Assembly (NCBI GenBank): GCA_024641365.1
Contig: JAHEDF010000298.1
Location: 1 to 5,489, forward strand
Source: Planctomycetota bacterium
GTDB taxonomy: Bacteria; Planctomycetota; UBA11346
Direction: 5' to 3'
DNA length: 5,489 nt
The translations under genes were made by a program, and so were the position numbers. Of this stretch, positions 1 through 5,489 are shown one piece after another. The notes under the pieces are model-generated. The model did not search any database and was not told the DNA's origin. It was given only the letters and a program-made list of their open reading frames with translations. Each line of letters starts with the position of its first letter. Within the stretch, counting starts at the first letter, position 1.

Positions 1-875
1 CTATATTTTTCGCCTCGTGGTCCTAATTTTGATTTACCAACAAAACGTGGGTGCGGCACACGTGGCACATGCGGATCATGTAAGGCGAAAAATAAAAAGA
101 ATGGTTTATCTTTGGCTTCTTCAATAAATTTCACGGCTTGGCCAGTAAAATCATCGGCCATATTTTCATCAGTCCATAATGCTGCTTTGCCTCCCTTCAT
201 ATAACCAATGCGACTGATCCCATTAACGATGGAATTATTATGCCCATGGCTCGGATGCATTTTTAATAATTCTGGATTATCCTTACCGGTTGGTTCTCCA
301 GGAATTGGTTTACCATAGCTCACTGTAATTGGGTCATTAGGATCTAAACCAACGACATTGCGATTACGTACATACACACATGGCACACGATCACCTGTTG
401 CCGCCATGATAAAACTAGATGTAAAACCAATGTCTATTGGACAGTCGCTTATATCTTTATTCCAGTCAACATTACCATCGCCTAAACCTAAATGCCATTT
501 GCCTACCACGCCCGTTGTATAGCCAACTTTTTGTAACATACCGGGCATGGTTTCACGTCCTGGCTTAATTAACGCAGGCGCATTACCTGGTAAAATGCGA
601 ACGCCTTTAGCACGCCATGGATATTCACCGGTTAATAAGGCATAACGGGACGGTGTGCAGGTTGCCGATGTTGCGTAGCCATTTGTAAATTTGATGCCAC
701 TTTTAGCTACGGCATCAATATGTGGTGTTGGAATAGCCGTTGAACCATAACAACCTGGATCGCCATACCCCATGTCGTCTGCGTAGATGAGTACTATATT
801 TGGCTGGTCCGCAGCAGTTACGCTAATGATACTGAGAATAAAAACAGCTACGGCACACATGAGATGAAATCGCAT
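1..875 (-). CDS. Exported Cys-type sulfatase (arylsulfatase family), C-terminus cut by window edge
   Basis: Hydrolyses a sulfate ester, probably on a carbohydrate, in the periplasm or outside the cell. 291 codons are visible, about 60% of a usual 450-550-residue sulfatase, with no internal stop; the rest lies beyond base 1. Residues 1-21 look like a Sec signal peptide (hydrophobic core about 7-19, cleavage near SVTA/AD). Alkaline-phosphatase-superfamily metal-site aspartates are in YADDMGYGD (D33, D34). The signature C-T-P-S-R at 73-77, followed by LLTGEYP, marks C73 (codon 657-659) as the cysteine that becomes formylglycine. GKWHLG (125-130; K126, H128) and HDPHVPR (266-272) supply further active-site residues. 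The ATG at 873-875 has a GGAGAG Shine-Dalgarno 7 nt upstream; ATG at codon 6 has none. Cys-type sulfatases need a separate maturase (FGE or anSME), not encoded here. Substrate specificity cannot be assigned. The gene follows the propeller gene on the same strand after 274 bp and may have its own promoter. Confidence 0.93.
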   Translation of the reverse strand, partial: MRFHLMCAVAVFILSIISVTAADQPNIVLIYADDMGYGDPGCYGSTAIPTPHIDAVAKSGIKFTNGYATSATCTPSRYALLTGEYPWRAKGVRILPGNAPALIKPGRETMPGMLQKVGYTTGVVGKWHLGLGDGNVDWNKDISDCPIDIGFTSSFIMAATGDRVPCVYVRNRNVVGLDPNDPITVSYGKPIPGEPTGKDNPELLKMHPSHGHNNSIVNGISRIGYMKGGKAALWTDENMADDFTGQAVKFIEEAKDKPFFLFFALHDPHVPRVPHPRFVGKSKLGPRGEKY

Positions 876-882
876 AATTTAA

Positions 883-888
883 CTCTCC
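883..888 (-). promoter_or_regulatory. Ribosome binding site of the sulfatase gene
   Basis: Reads GGAGAG on the minus strand, 7 nt before the ATG at 875. This is the strongest Shine-Dalgarno match near the sulfatase start and fixes that start. It sits 2 nt downstream of a predicted hairpin (891-922). Confidence 0.75.
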
Positions 889-890
889 AG

Positions 891-922
891 TTGTTCACGT
901 CACTCCATGTGAAAATGAACAA
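891..922 (-). promoter_or_regulatory. Candidate 5'-UTR hairpin upstream of the sulfatase ribosome binding site
   Basis: The outer arms 891-897 (ttgttca) and 916-922 (tgaacaa) are a perfect 7-bp inverted repeat. Inside them tcac (900-903) and gtga (909-912) form a second 4-bp stem with a 5-nt loop, separated by a small internal loop (cg opposite aaa). The structure ends 2 nt before the GGAGAG ribosome binding site in the transcript. It could be an mRNA element or a protein-binding operator; no U-tract follows, so it is not a typical terminator. Function is inferred only. Confidence 0.35.
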
Positions 923-1132
923 ATGAGATCTTAAAACCTTCTACACCTCATGCGAGTAGCGGCTCATAGCGCTAAAATGAAATCATCTCATATTCGTGAT
1001 GAAAATTGCAGACTCCAGTCGCTTGGTCATAAGACAGTCGGTGAAAATGTTTCACTAATTACCGATGACCAACAAGAGCAATTATGTTGTGAATATGAGT
1101 GCCAATGCGCGCACCGTCACCAAGCACCCAAG

Positions 1133-1160
1133 TTCGCATTACTTTCGCATTACTTTCGCA
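1133..1160. repeat. 11-bp tandem repeat, about 2.5 copies, over the propeller stop codon
   Basis: The unit ttcgcattact (1133-1143) repeats at 1144-1154, followed by a partial copy ttcgca (1155-1160). The propeller gene's TAA (1150-1152) lies in the second copy. Removing one copy would leave the same stop and C-terminus, so the duplication does not change the protein. Confidence 0.85.
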
Positions 1161-2634
1161 AACGATTTATCGTATAACACAAAGTGCCTTGACGAATTTT
1201 ACTACCGTCCGCAGCTTTTACTGACAAATCTAATTGCGTAATAGTTTCAGCCTTAAGACCATCAACCGTTACAATCGCTTGTAATCCATCGTCGCTTACT
1301 TTAACCGCAGTGACGGTCAGTTTCGTTTTATCTTTTTGTGGGCTGCCATATTTAGGCCAATATTCATAATAATAGCGTTCTAATTTATATGACTCAGGAC
1401 GTCCTCCACTTTCACGATCAATCGGCTTCGTGAAAGTTATTGCAAAACCATCCTTGGTCAGCGACATTTTTTGCACATCGAATGGCATTTCGCCAGTAAA
1501 GGTGATACGTTGTAATCCTTCTGATGGATTGCCCCAACCTCGTACCGTTTGTCCCGTGTACAAAGTTTTTCCATCAGGTGAAAACACCAAACGATTATTA
1601 CCTGCTCGTAAACCATCATCGACAAATTTGACACACGCACCTTGCATCACGCCATCGACTTCCTCCAACATGATGCGGAGAATGCGACCACCTGCCACAT
1701 CACCAATAAACATTTGTCCTGCAAATGGACCAAATGCACCCTTCGTATCGACTAACGGTTCGCTTGGTGAATTGCACATGAACCCTTGGGGCAATTCCAC
1801 TGCTGCACGCGTGCGTAGCGCATTTAATTTTTCTAATGGGTGTTTGAGCGGATCATTTTCGACATCAGATTTAAAATTCACATCCCACACTAAGCTAGAT
1901 GGGTGACCATAAAATTTATCTTTTTGCACGTGGAATAGTGGAGATGTCCCACGCCAATCGCCTTGATTATCCGTGACCCACATTCTGCCGTCTAAATCAA
2001 TCGTAATGCCATTATTTGCACGAAATCCTTTCGCGAATGGCTCAACTTTTCCGTCTGGATCAATGTGAACCACCCACCCTTTCCACTGCGCTGCAGAAAA
2101 ATTACGTCCTCGACGACCAATATTAGAATAATTATTTCTCACTAAACTAAACACGGGGCCGTTATGCGAGGCGGTACCGATAGCCATCCAATAACCTTTT
2201 TCAGCATTGGGACCATCAGGGTAAATCGTATTAGTTTCGTGATAATTACCGGTCACTCCCCAATCATCGGCAATCACCGTATAGCTATCTGCAATACCAT
2301 CTCCATCGGTGTCTTTGACCCGCACTAAATCTTCCATCGTTGAGATAACCATTTCACTTTTATTAATGACATGCAGACCACAGGTATTGTGTAAAATATC
2401 ATCACTAAAAGAGCGCCAAGGAAATTTTGTCGGATCGTCACTTGGTTTTGCCATCAAAATACCATAGCGACGCATGGCGACTACTAATTCACCTTCAGCC
2501 GTAAAAGCTAAGCCGCCTACTTCAGGCGCAATGTGATGCGGAAATGTGATGGTTTCAACTTTGTAGCTTTCACCACTGGTCAACATAGAAGCGAAGCACA
2601 AACATAATGCGGACTTTTTGAGTGTATTGAACAT
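1150..2634 (-). CDS. Exported beta-propeller dehydrogenase (glucose/sorbosone dehydrogenase-like, PVC type)
   Basis: Probable periplasmic sugar or polyol oxidoreductase of the sorbosone-dehydrogenase-like propeller class common in PVC bacteria; substrate and cofactor (PQQ is typical of the fold) are unproven. Positions below count from the upstream ATG at 2646 (498 residues). A signal peptide covers about residues 5-27. Propeller sequence runs about 30-390, with GGLAF (44-48), a calcium-loop-like DTDGDGIAD (112-120), NNGITIDLDGRMWVTDNQGDW (211-231), GTSPLFHV (233-240), FYGHPSSLVW (245-254), GNNRLVFSPDGKTLYTGQ (349-366) and RGWGNPSEGLQRI (369-381). A C-terminal beta-sandwich-like part (about 390-498) opens with FDVQKMSLTKDGFAITFTKP. 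There is no CxxCH motif, although many relatives carry a fused haem domain; here the cytochrome is the gene just upstream. I prefer the ATG at 2634 (494 residues) because GAGG lies 6 nt before it. The ATG at 2646 forms an ATGA overlap with the cytochrome stop but lacks a good ribosome binding site. Confidence 0.85.
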   Translation of the reverse strand: MFNTLKKSALCLCFASMLTSGESYKVETITFPHHIAPEVGGLAFTAEGELVVAMRRYGILMAKPSDDPTKFPWRSFSDDILHNTCGLHVINKSEMVISTMEDLVRVKDTDGDGIADSYTVIADDWGVTGNYHETNTIYPDGPNAEKGYWMAIGTASHNGPVFSLVRNNYSNIGRRGRNFSAAQWKGWVVHIDPDGKVEPFAKGFRANNGITIDLDGRMWVTDNQGDWRGTSPLFHVQKDKFYGHPSSLVWDVNFKSDVENDPLKHPLEKLNALRTRAAVELPQGFMCNSPSEPLVDTKGAFGPFAGQMFIGDVAGGRILRIMLEEVDGVMQGACVKFVDDGLRAGNNRLVFSPDGKTLYTGQTVRGWGNPSEGLQRITFTGEMPFDVQKMSLTKDGFAITFTKPIDRESGGRPESYKLERYYYEYWPKYGSPQKDKTKLTVTAVKVSDDGLQAIVTVDGLKAETITQLDLSVKAADGSKIRQGTLCYTINRLRK

Positions 2635-2640
2635 GTGATG

Positions 2641-2644
2641 CCTC
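2641..2644 (-). promoter_or_regulatory. Ribosome binding site of the propeller gene, overlapping the cytochrome stop codon
   Basis: GAGG on the minus strand lies 6 nt before the ATG at 2634. Its first two bases belong to the cytochrome gene's TGA (2645-2643), so a terminating ribosome sits on the site. This supports the 2634 start over 2646 and implies termination-reinitiation coupling. Confidence 0.6.
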
Positions 2645-3731
2645 ATTTCTTCATAGGAGCAATGGTGATAGCAAAAGCAGCCGCATCACTACTCGACAGC
2701 ACAATCCGAGCCCCATCGCGCTTGCCTTTATCACAGGTTATTTGATCTGCGATATTTTTATCAAACTCGAAGGTAAGATCCTGTTTAACGCCTTCTGTCG
2801 TATAATGACAAACAGCTTCGCCTGCCACTTTCCCTGGTACAATGCGTTGCGTTACTTTAACAGGTCCTAATTGATAAATAAATTCAGGAACATTTTGCAC
2901 TTTACGATAGCCTAGAAATTTGGGTTTTACTTTACTGCCCATCTGCATTGGCTCTGGGCCATTGGTAACAAATGCCATGGTCCCCATAACGTCCGGCACA
3001 TAGCCAAAAGCTTTTCGTCCACCACCTGAGCCTTTGCCCCAATATTTTGTCATATCCATAAAGTTACCGCTCCAGGTATAAAGCAGGCGACATTCGGTAC
3101 CGTCAAAACAATAGGATAATTGTTCACCGAAATTTACCGCGATGGCAGTTGGAATTCCTTTGATTGGATTAACGTCACCTTTTACATCGCCTTTATCAGG
3201 ACTGTATTTCGAAACAGTCATGCCACGCGAATGATTGACAAAAATATCTTCGCTCAGTCCCTGAAGCGGCATAAATGTGCGCATGAGCAATGGAAATGCT
3301 AATGAGCCTTTTGGGAATGATGTGACGCTTGATTCACCAGGTGCAAATGGGCTTTTCAAATTTTGGCCAATCAATCCAAAAGTAAAATCAACCACATCAT
3401 TAATTTGTTGTGGCTGTAAAATTAAACTCCAGGTCGGCATGCCTTTGGCCGCAACGCCGTCAGTAACTACGCGCAAAACATCTGCCTTTTTTCCGCCATT
3501 AATAAAAACTGTATCGGTTAAATTTGGTCCGACTAATCCTGCTCCTTGCGGTCCATGGCACGCGGCACAGTAGGTCTGGAATATCAGTTTACCTGGATGG
3601 TCTTCCTCTGCGCTTACCGTAGTGATTGTGCACAGACTGCTAAAATAAATCGCGATCAATACTAACAAACGTAGCTTGTTAGCATGAGCCGATAGTCGAT
3701 ACGATGTTTGAGAAGTTGTTGATGTATGCAT
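2643..3731 (-). CDS. Exported monohaem cytochrome c with C-terminal domain of unknown function
   Basis: Periplasmic electron carrier, probably the acceptor for the propeller dehydrogenase encoded next. From the ATG at 3731 it has 362 residues. A signal peptide has a long polar n-region, a hydrophobic core at about 20-32 (LRLLVLIAIYF) and likely cleavage after TVSA (about 41). A class I cytochrome c domain spans about 45-122, with haem motif CAACH (55-59), GP and NL following, and GMPTW giving the likely axial M98. Residues about 140-362 form a second, beta-rich domain containing CFDGTECRLLYTWSGNF (208-224), a Gly-rich KGSGGG (233-238), FLGYR (272-276) and PEFIYQLG (282-289). I associate this pattern with PVC cytochromes beside sorbosone-dehydrogenase-like propellers; its role is unknown. 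It has four cysteines (208, 214, 308, 333) that could form disulfides. A longer frame from GTG at 3794 would add 21 mostly basic residues ahead of the signal peptide and overlap the isomerase gene, so I reject it. The ATG has only a weak GGA upstream; translation may depend on the isomerase gene ending 34 bp before. Confidence 0.88.
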   Translation of the reverse strand: MHTSTTSQTSYRLSAHANKLRLLVLIAIYFSSLCTITTVSAEEDHPGKLIFQTYCAACHGPQGAGLVGPNLTDTVFINGGKKADVLRVVTDGVAAKGMPTWSLILQPQQINDVVDFTFGLIGQNLKSPFAPGESSVTSFPKGSLAFPLLMRTFMPLQGLSEDIFVNHSRGMTVSKYSPDKGDVKGDVNPIKGIPTAIAVNFGEQLSYCFDGTECRLLYTWSGNFMDMTKYWGKGSGGGRKAFGYVPDVMGTMAFVTNGPEPMQMGSKVKPKFLGYRKVQNVPEFIYQLGPVKVTQRIVPGKVAGEAVCHYTTEGVKQDLTFEFDKNIADQITCDKGKRDGARIVLSSSDAAAFAITIAPMKK

Positions 3732-3765
3732 AAGTGTCCGTTTATACGTAATTAATATTCGTCTT

Positions 3766-4686
3766 CTAGATGCCCGCTTCCGCAGCTTGCGCACGTAAAT
3801 AGGCGTACGATTTAGTTAACGATTCTTCATCTTTTTTGCCGCCGCCTTCAATACTAATGCGCCCATTCCATCCATGTTTTGCCAAGACTTTAAACCACCC
3901 ACGAAAATCATCGCCAGCAACGCCAGGTAAGGCGCGATTTTTTACTTCGGCAATATGGAAATGATGCAAGATATCTACATTGTCATCTAAATGCTGTGGT
4001 TCATCACCACCCAAAACCATGTGATATAAATCTGCTGTGATTCCAATGTGTGGATGATTGGCCGCGCGAATCATTTCTGCTACTTCACGAATATTATTTA
4101 AGAAATTACATTCTTGAGCACGTAAAGGCTCAATTGATACTTTTATACCTTGGGCTGCCGCTAAAGGCCCCATGCCTTTTAAAACTTCGACAAATTGTTT
4201 TTGTGCGTCTTCTTTACTAAAATCTTTTGGTATAGCTCGTGAACCGCCACTGCCATAGGTAATTATTTCAACGCCGCACATACGCGCACGGCGGAAGGCA
4301 ATATTTGCGTACGCTAATACGTCTTCTAATTTGTGGTTAGGCCCAACTGATTTTAATGATCCTGGTAAAAAACTATTACAATTTTTAACCGGAATAAGTG
4401 CTGCACTTATTTCTGGCAATCGCTTGGCAAATTCTTCATCTGGTTTATCTGGCATTAATAAGCCTCCCACGGCTTCTTCAATATATTCGCAACCAGCATC
4501 TTTTAACATGCGCGCGTCTTTCATGCGCCCACACATACCAAACATAATTTTTGCTTTTTGACCTGGATTGGTTTGCGCTCCACCTTCAATGGCAAAACTC
4601 GGCAGGTATGCACCAGTCAACAACGTTGCGGTGCTTATCCCTGCAATCTGTAAAAGATGTCGACGTGAAACCGGTGCCATATTCAT
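3766..4686 (-). CDS. Tat-exported sugar phosphate isomerase/epimerase-type TIM barrel
   Basis: Xylose-isomerase-like TIM-barrel enzyme (AP-endonuclease 2 fold, as in hydroxypyruvate isomerase and ketose 3-epimerases). It probably isomerises or epimerises a sugar or keto-sugar using a divalent metal. It has 306 residues, a normal length. The N-terminus carries a twin-arginine signal: SRRHLL at 7-12 (R8, R9), a moderately hydrophobic stretch 15-29, and likely cleavage near SFA (30-32). The mature barrel runs about 45-303. The expected metal-ligand quartet is visible: E186 in SIEPL, D219 in TADLYHM, H244 in HFHIAE and E280 in SIEGG; H222 is also in the active-site region. The start at 4686 has AGGAAGG ending 5 nt upstream; the second ATG at 4680 is less well spaced. 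It lies between the esterase and cytochrome genes on one strand. Substrate cannot be assigned. Export of this fold is seen in PVC bacteria; some Tat-like leaders on such enzymes may be inefficient, so periplasmic location is likely but unproven. Confidence 0.88.
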   Translation of the reverse strand: MNMAPVSRRHLLQIAGISTATLLTGAYLPSFAIEGGAQTNPGQKAKIMFGMCGRMKDARMLKDAGCEYIEEAVGGLLMPDKPDEEFAKRLPEISAALIPVKNCNSFLPGSLKSVGPNHKLEDVLAYANIAFRRARMCGVEIITYGSGGSRAIPKDFSKEDAQKQFVEVLKGMGPLAAAQGIKVSIEPLRAQECNFLNNIREVAEMIRAANHPHIGITADLYHMVLGGDEPQHLDDNVDILHHFHIAEVKNRALPGVAGDDFRGWFKVLAKHGWNGRISIEGGGKKDEESLTKSYAYLRAQAAEAGI

Positions 4687-4691
4687 GACTG

Positions 4692-4698
4692 CCTTCCT
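4692..4698 (-). promoter_or_regulatory. Ribosome binding site of the isomerase gene
   Basis: AGGAAGG on the minus strand ends 5 nt before the ATG at 4686. It is the strongest Shine-Dalgarno match in the window and supports the 4686 start. Confidence 0.7.
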
Positions 4699-4793
4699 CT
4701 AAAAGTTGCACCATGTACGCATGATATTTAGTTACGTTGAATGAATTGAAAATACCAAATCTGTGTCCAGTAAGAATAATGTTAAATGCGCTC

Positions 4794-4816
4794 TAAGCGA
4801 TCATATTCATCGCTTA
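4794..4816. terminator. Perfect 8-bp stem-loop, possible weak terminator or attenuator
   Basis: The arms taagcgat (4794-4801) and atcgctta (4809-4816) are perfect inverted repeats around a 7-nt loop. It starts 20 nt after the esterase stop codon. On the minus (transcribed) strand no U-run follows, only GAGCGCATTT, so it is not a canonical intrinsic terminator for the esterase. On the plus strand it is followed by ttta. It may act as a 3'-end stabiliser, a partial terminator or an operator. Confidence 0.4.
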
Positions 4817-4836
4817 TTTATGGTGATTGGTAGTCA

Positions 4837-5489
4837 TTATTTTGGCGAATTAAATATTCCCGTTATAAAAGTAAAACACCGATCTGGCCACGCAGCTGGT
4901 TCACCGCCATTAATACCAAGGCCGAATCCATGTCCCCCTTTTTCAAAACGGGCAAATTCATGTTTAACGCCAGCTTGGGTAAGGGCTGCGACATAGCGTT
5001 CACTATTAGCAATTTTTACCCCATCATCGGCTGCATGCGCTAAAAATGTTGGTGGTGTGGAAGCAATTACATGCTCATCATTATTATATTGTTGGATTAA
5101 TGCAGGATCTGCCATAGGCCCTAATAAATTTTTTGCTGATCCACTATGGCCAACTTTCGCTTCAAATGTCACTACGGGATAAATAAGGACACTAAAATCT
5201 GGTCGACTGCTTACATGTAATATAGGGTCGGTAGCTTGAGGGTCCGCAGCGACAACATGAGTTGACACCGTCGCAGCTAAATGACCGCCAGCAGAAAATC
5301 CAAGTATACCTATTTTATTTTTATCTAAGTGCCATTCCGATGCGCGAGTGCGCATAATTTGGATCGCACGTTGACCATCTTGAATCGGCCAAGGAACTTG
5401 CCCAGCCGATTCGGTCGGCTTTGGCATGCGATATTTTAAAACCACACCAGTTATGCCGTGTGCCGCGAACCACTGCGCCACCTCGATAC
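4837..5489 (-). CDS. Alpha/beta-hydrolase esterase (acetyl-xylan-esterase / Aes-like), N-terminus cut by window edge
   Basis: Probable carboxylesterase that removes acetyl or other acyl groups, plausibly from carbohydrate. The frame is open to base 5489, so this is the C-terminal ~217 residues of a protein usually near 280-320; the oxyanion HGGG region and any signal peptide lie outside the window. The GTG at 5479-5481 is internal, since the preceding codons continue in frame as part of the usual E-V-A-x-W-F-x-x-H-G-I-T helix and strand. Counting that GTG as residue 1, VVLKYR is at 13-18, PIQDGQRAI at 32-40 and the nucleophile elbow GFSAGGH at 61-67, with Ser63 (codon 5293-5295). The acid is probably Asp152 in HAADD, and the histidine is His184 in GGHGFG (codon 4930-4932). 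The catalytic triad is therefore complete. It is upstream of the isomerase gene on the same strand; its TAA is at 4837-4839. Substrate is inferred from family and neighbours only. Confidence 0.9.
   Translation of the reverse strand, partial: IEVAQWFAAHGITGVVLKYRMPKPTESAGQVPWPIQDGQRAIQIMRTRASEWHLDKNKIGILGFSAGGHLAATVSTHVVAADPQATDPILHVSSRPDFSVLIYPVVTFEAKVGHSGSAKNLLGPMADPALIQQYNNDEHVIASTPPTFLAHAADDGVKIANSERYVAALTQAGVKHEFARFEKGGHGFGLGINGGEPAAWPDRCFTFITGIFNSPK

Larger units (their letters stand above)
876..1149. other. Intergenic region between propeller dehydrogenase and sulfatase genes
   Basis: This gap of 274 bp holds no credible gene. It contains most of the 11-bp tandem repeat (1133-1160), a short interrupted stem around 1038-1065 (tcgg with ccga, and tgaaa with tttca, leaving a 7-nt bulge), an 8-bp palindrome tagcgcta at 967-974, and the hairpin at 891-922 next to the sulfatase ribosome binding site. 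I see no hairpin plus U-tract terminator after the propeller gene, so read-through into the sulfatase is possible. I found no convincing -35/-10 pair, but the length of the gap leaves room for a sulfatase promoter. Confidence 0.6.
4687..4836. other. Intergenic region between esterase and isomerase genes
   Basis: This gap of 150 bp is AT-rich and has no gene. It contains the perfect hairpin at 4794-4816 close to the esterase stop and the isomerase ribosome binding site at its other end. The AT-rich stretch 4715-4760 could hold a promoter for the isomerase-cytochrome-propeller unit, but the best pair I can read (TTTTCA, 16 nt, TAAATA on the minus strand) is too poor to annotate as a promoter. 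Confidence 0.5.

Noticed and set aside
1038..1065. Interrupted stem in the gap as a terminator of the propeller gene
   Set aside because: It has a 7-nt bulge, few GC pairs and no U-tract; too weak to call.
950..1177. 75-codon plus-strand reading frame in the gap between the sulfatase and propeller genes
   Set aside because: It has no Shine-Dalgarno sequence before its ATG, no recognisable domain or signal, runs into the antisense end of the propeller gene and includes the tandem repeat. Most likely chance.
1430..1906. 158-codon plus-strand reading frame
   Set aside because: It lies wholly antisense to the well-supported propeller gene, with a Pro/Ser/Asn-rich composition typical of a reverse-frame shadow.
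3732..3794. Longer cytochrome c protein starting at GTG 3794
   Set aside because: It would overlap the isomerase gene by 29 bp, adds a 21-residue basic stretch before an otherwise good signal peptide, and has no ribosome binding site.
5479..5481. GTG as the true start of the esterase
   Set aside because: The frame stays open to the window edge, and the preceding codons continue the family's helix before VVLKYR. The protein would lack its oxyanion region if it began here, so it is a truncated view of a longer gene.
1..5489. tRNA, rRNA, CRISPR array, insertion sequence or phage elements
   Set aside because: No cloverleaf, regularly spaced repeats, transposase motif or terminal inverted repeats were seen on either strand.

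Overview
The window is a minus-strand gene cluster from a low-40s % GC bacterium (GC estimated by eye). It holds five protein-coding genes read right to left and no RNA gene, mobile element or CRISPR array that I can see. Several features point to the PVC group (Verrucomicrobia, Lentisphaerae, Planctomycetes and relatives). These are a sorbosone-dehydrogenase-like beta-propeller with C-terminal extension, a c-type cytochrome fused to a C-terminal beta-rich domain of a type I associate with PVC bacteria, a Tat-exported xylose-isomerase-like TIM barrel and a Cys-type sulfatase. The phylum assignment is an inference from protein style, not from a marker gene.

Layout in transcription order (right to left): (1) 5489-4837, an alpha/beta-hydrolase esterase whose N-terminus lies beyond the right edge. 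(2) A 150-bp gap with a perfect 8-bp hairpin. (3) 4686-3766, a Tat-signal sugar phosphate isomerase/epimerase-type TIM barrel. (4) A 34-bp gap, then 3731-2643, an exported monohaem cytochrome c with an extra C-terminal domain. (5) 2634 (or 2646)-1150, an exported beta-propeller dehydrogenase, translationally coupled to the cytochrome because the cytochrome stop codon lies inside its Shine-Dalgarno sequence. (6) A 274-bp gap with no gene, containing an 11-bp tandem repeat and a hairpin directly upstream of the next ribosome binding site. (7) 875-1, a sulfatase whose C-terminus lies beyond the left edge.

All five products appear to be destined for the cell envelope. The export signals are visible in four; the hydrolase N-terminus is missing. 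A plausible joint role is periplasmic dismantling of a decorated carbohydrate: the sulfatase removes sulfate esters, the esterase removes acyl groups, the propeller oxidises a sugar and passes electrons to the cytochrome, and the TIM barrel isomerises or epimerises the sugar or keto-sugar. The substrate cannot be read from the sequence. The most useful observations are the split, coupled cytochrome/propeller pair and the two hairpins at gene boundaries.
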